NCBI RefSeq assembly: GCF_040954835.1
Contig: NC_090703.1
Span: forward strand, 20,225,444-20,289,443
DNA: 64,000 nucleotides
Direction: 5' to 3'
Source of the DNA: Lepisosteus oculatus
Lineage: Eukaryota > Chordata > Actinopteri > Semionotiformes > Lepisosteidae
In this document: one piece after another, positions 62,976 through 64,000 of the stretch
Numbering within the stretch: the first letter of the stretch is position 1
Layout of the letters: every line of letters starts with the position of its first letter
The notes under the pieces: generated by a model
Seen by the model: the letters and a program-made list of their open reading frames with translations, nothing else
Databases searched by the model: none
Told to the model about the DNA's origin: nothing
Translations under genes and position numbers: made by a program

Positions 62976-64000
62976 GTAAGTAGGCTACCTAATTTTTACC
63001 TGCAAACCACATCACATTACATGAGAGAATAAAGCTTTCTATATGTAGACTTCTTCTACATATAGAGTTTTTCCATCTTAGGAGGAAGGAAATAACTTTC
63101 AGAAATAATATTGAAATAAGCCCACAAACTTTTTTTAAAAAAGGAAATTTAAAGAGAGCAGAGAGGGAGAGTAGGGTAAGCTCTTTGTGTTTTTCTTTAA
63201 GGAAGGAGATCAGATATTGAAAAGGAGAAAACTGAAATAATCATTAGTATTATACCGAATGCTTATCTCGTGAAGCAACGCCAACAATCGGCAGAGCAAC
63301 AATCATTTGGTGGCTACAAAATGGTCCAGGCAGAAAGAAAAACTGAAAATGAAAACATAGCTTTGTGCTGTCAGTCATTACAAATTACCTCTTGACATGA
63401 TTAACAGGTTTAGCTTGCATAACCGACACAGCCTTATCATCTGCCAATACAGCGCGGCCATACTGCCTGCTAACTCACCAGCATTGCTGAATGTAAGGCA
63501 GTGAAAATGTGCTGTCAGAGTGATGACGTTGGATGGTTGGGTTGGCTGGGGAAAACCAAGGGTCTGGCAGAATGAAATAAATAAAGGACACCTCTCTTCT
63601 CAGACATGGTGATCAGGAAGTGACTGAGTGGTGGGTGTTGCTGTCATGTGAGAAACAAGAATGAAAATGAAGAAAGTAGAAACCCCTCAAAAAACATGTT
63701 AGTAGATAGGAGGCTGCAGATGAGCTCTAATTCCTTGCTGTTATTTGTGTGTAGTTGTTAGTTTGTGTAGAGACAACCATATTAGAACATAATTGAAGTT
63801 ACAAATGTTCAACTTGCCTTTGGTAGGAGGGAGGTCATTGATGGAAGGCTCTTGTCCAGCCTATTCTTGAAAGATCCTAAATATTCCATTACAGTGTCAT
63901 GGCTGTGTAGCTCGTTCCACACACCCACAACCCTTTGTTTGAAGAAACGTCTCCTGATTTCTCTCTTAACTACACTGCCCTTTCATTTCCATTGGTGTTG
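62976..64000 (+). other. TMEM87A: TMEM87A intron 5 (partial)
   Basis: No further exon is recognised to the window end. The last 170 bp are a dispersed repeat. Confidence 0.6.
63830..64000. repeat. dispersed repeat fragment, cut by the window edge
   Basis: Phrases 'ctcgttccacacacccacaa', 'ccctttgtttgaagaaacg' and 'tctcctgatttct' are those of a repeat widespread in fish introns, as I remember it. A shorter relative is at 18118-18235. Confidence 0.5.

Overview
The window is ordinary nuclear DNA of a vertebrate, very probably a ray-finned fish. The genes are split by GT/AG introns, the promoters are moderately GC-rich, and the introns carry repeats typical of fish genomes: tRNA-headed SINEs, a 5S-rRNA-headed SINE with an (ATT)n tail, LINE-2-type 3' tails and Ty3/Gypsy remains. 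Several of these repeats remind me of non-teleost ray-finned fishes (gar, bowfin, sturgeon), but that placement is a guess from memory.

Five protein-coding genes were assembled by hand, exon by exon, with reading phase checked at every junction. (1) NUSAP1 (+), the nine 3' coding exons, 1325-7248; the N-terminal SAP-domain exons lie before the window. (2) NDUFAF1 (-), four coding exons, 10118 down to 7830, 296 aa, a mitochondrial complex I assembly factor. (3) RTF1 (+), 18 coding exons, 11665-28317, 676 aa, a Paf1-complex transcription elongation factor. It is head-to-head with NDUFAF1 across a short shared promoter. (4) GANC (-), 24 coding exons, 55601 down to 30833, 893 aa, neutral alpha-glucosidase C of family GH31; it is tail-to-tail with RTF1. 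(5) TMEM87A (+), the first five coding exons, 56191-62975, continuing beyond the window; it is head-to-head with GANC across about 590 bp.

The genes do not form a pathway. They form a conserved linkage block: in human 15q15 NUSAP1-NDUFAF1-RTF1 are adjacent and TMEM87A-GANC are adjacent, but the two groups are separated there by many genes. Here they abut at the RTF1/GANC junction.

The introns hold the more unusual structure. There is a near-perfect 40-bp-arm hairpin (38206-38289) and a complete solo LTR with a 5-bp target duplication (44100-44565). There is a degraded Ty3/Gypsy pol fragment (about 33.8-35.7 kb) whose nearest recognisable edge lies about 130 bp from a GANC exon. Others are a ten-unit 10-bp repeat (36256-36355), a 55-bp tandem repeat beside a GANC splice donor (42042-42217), a 22-nt GANC microexon, and two 5S-derived SINE copies carrying a CTCF-like motif. 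I saw no rRNA or functional tRNA gene, no CRISPR array, no prokaryotic-type operon and nothing that looks like an undescribed multi-gene system.
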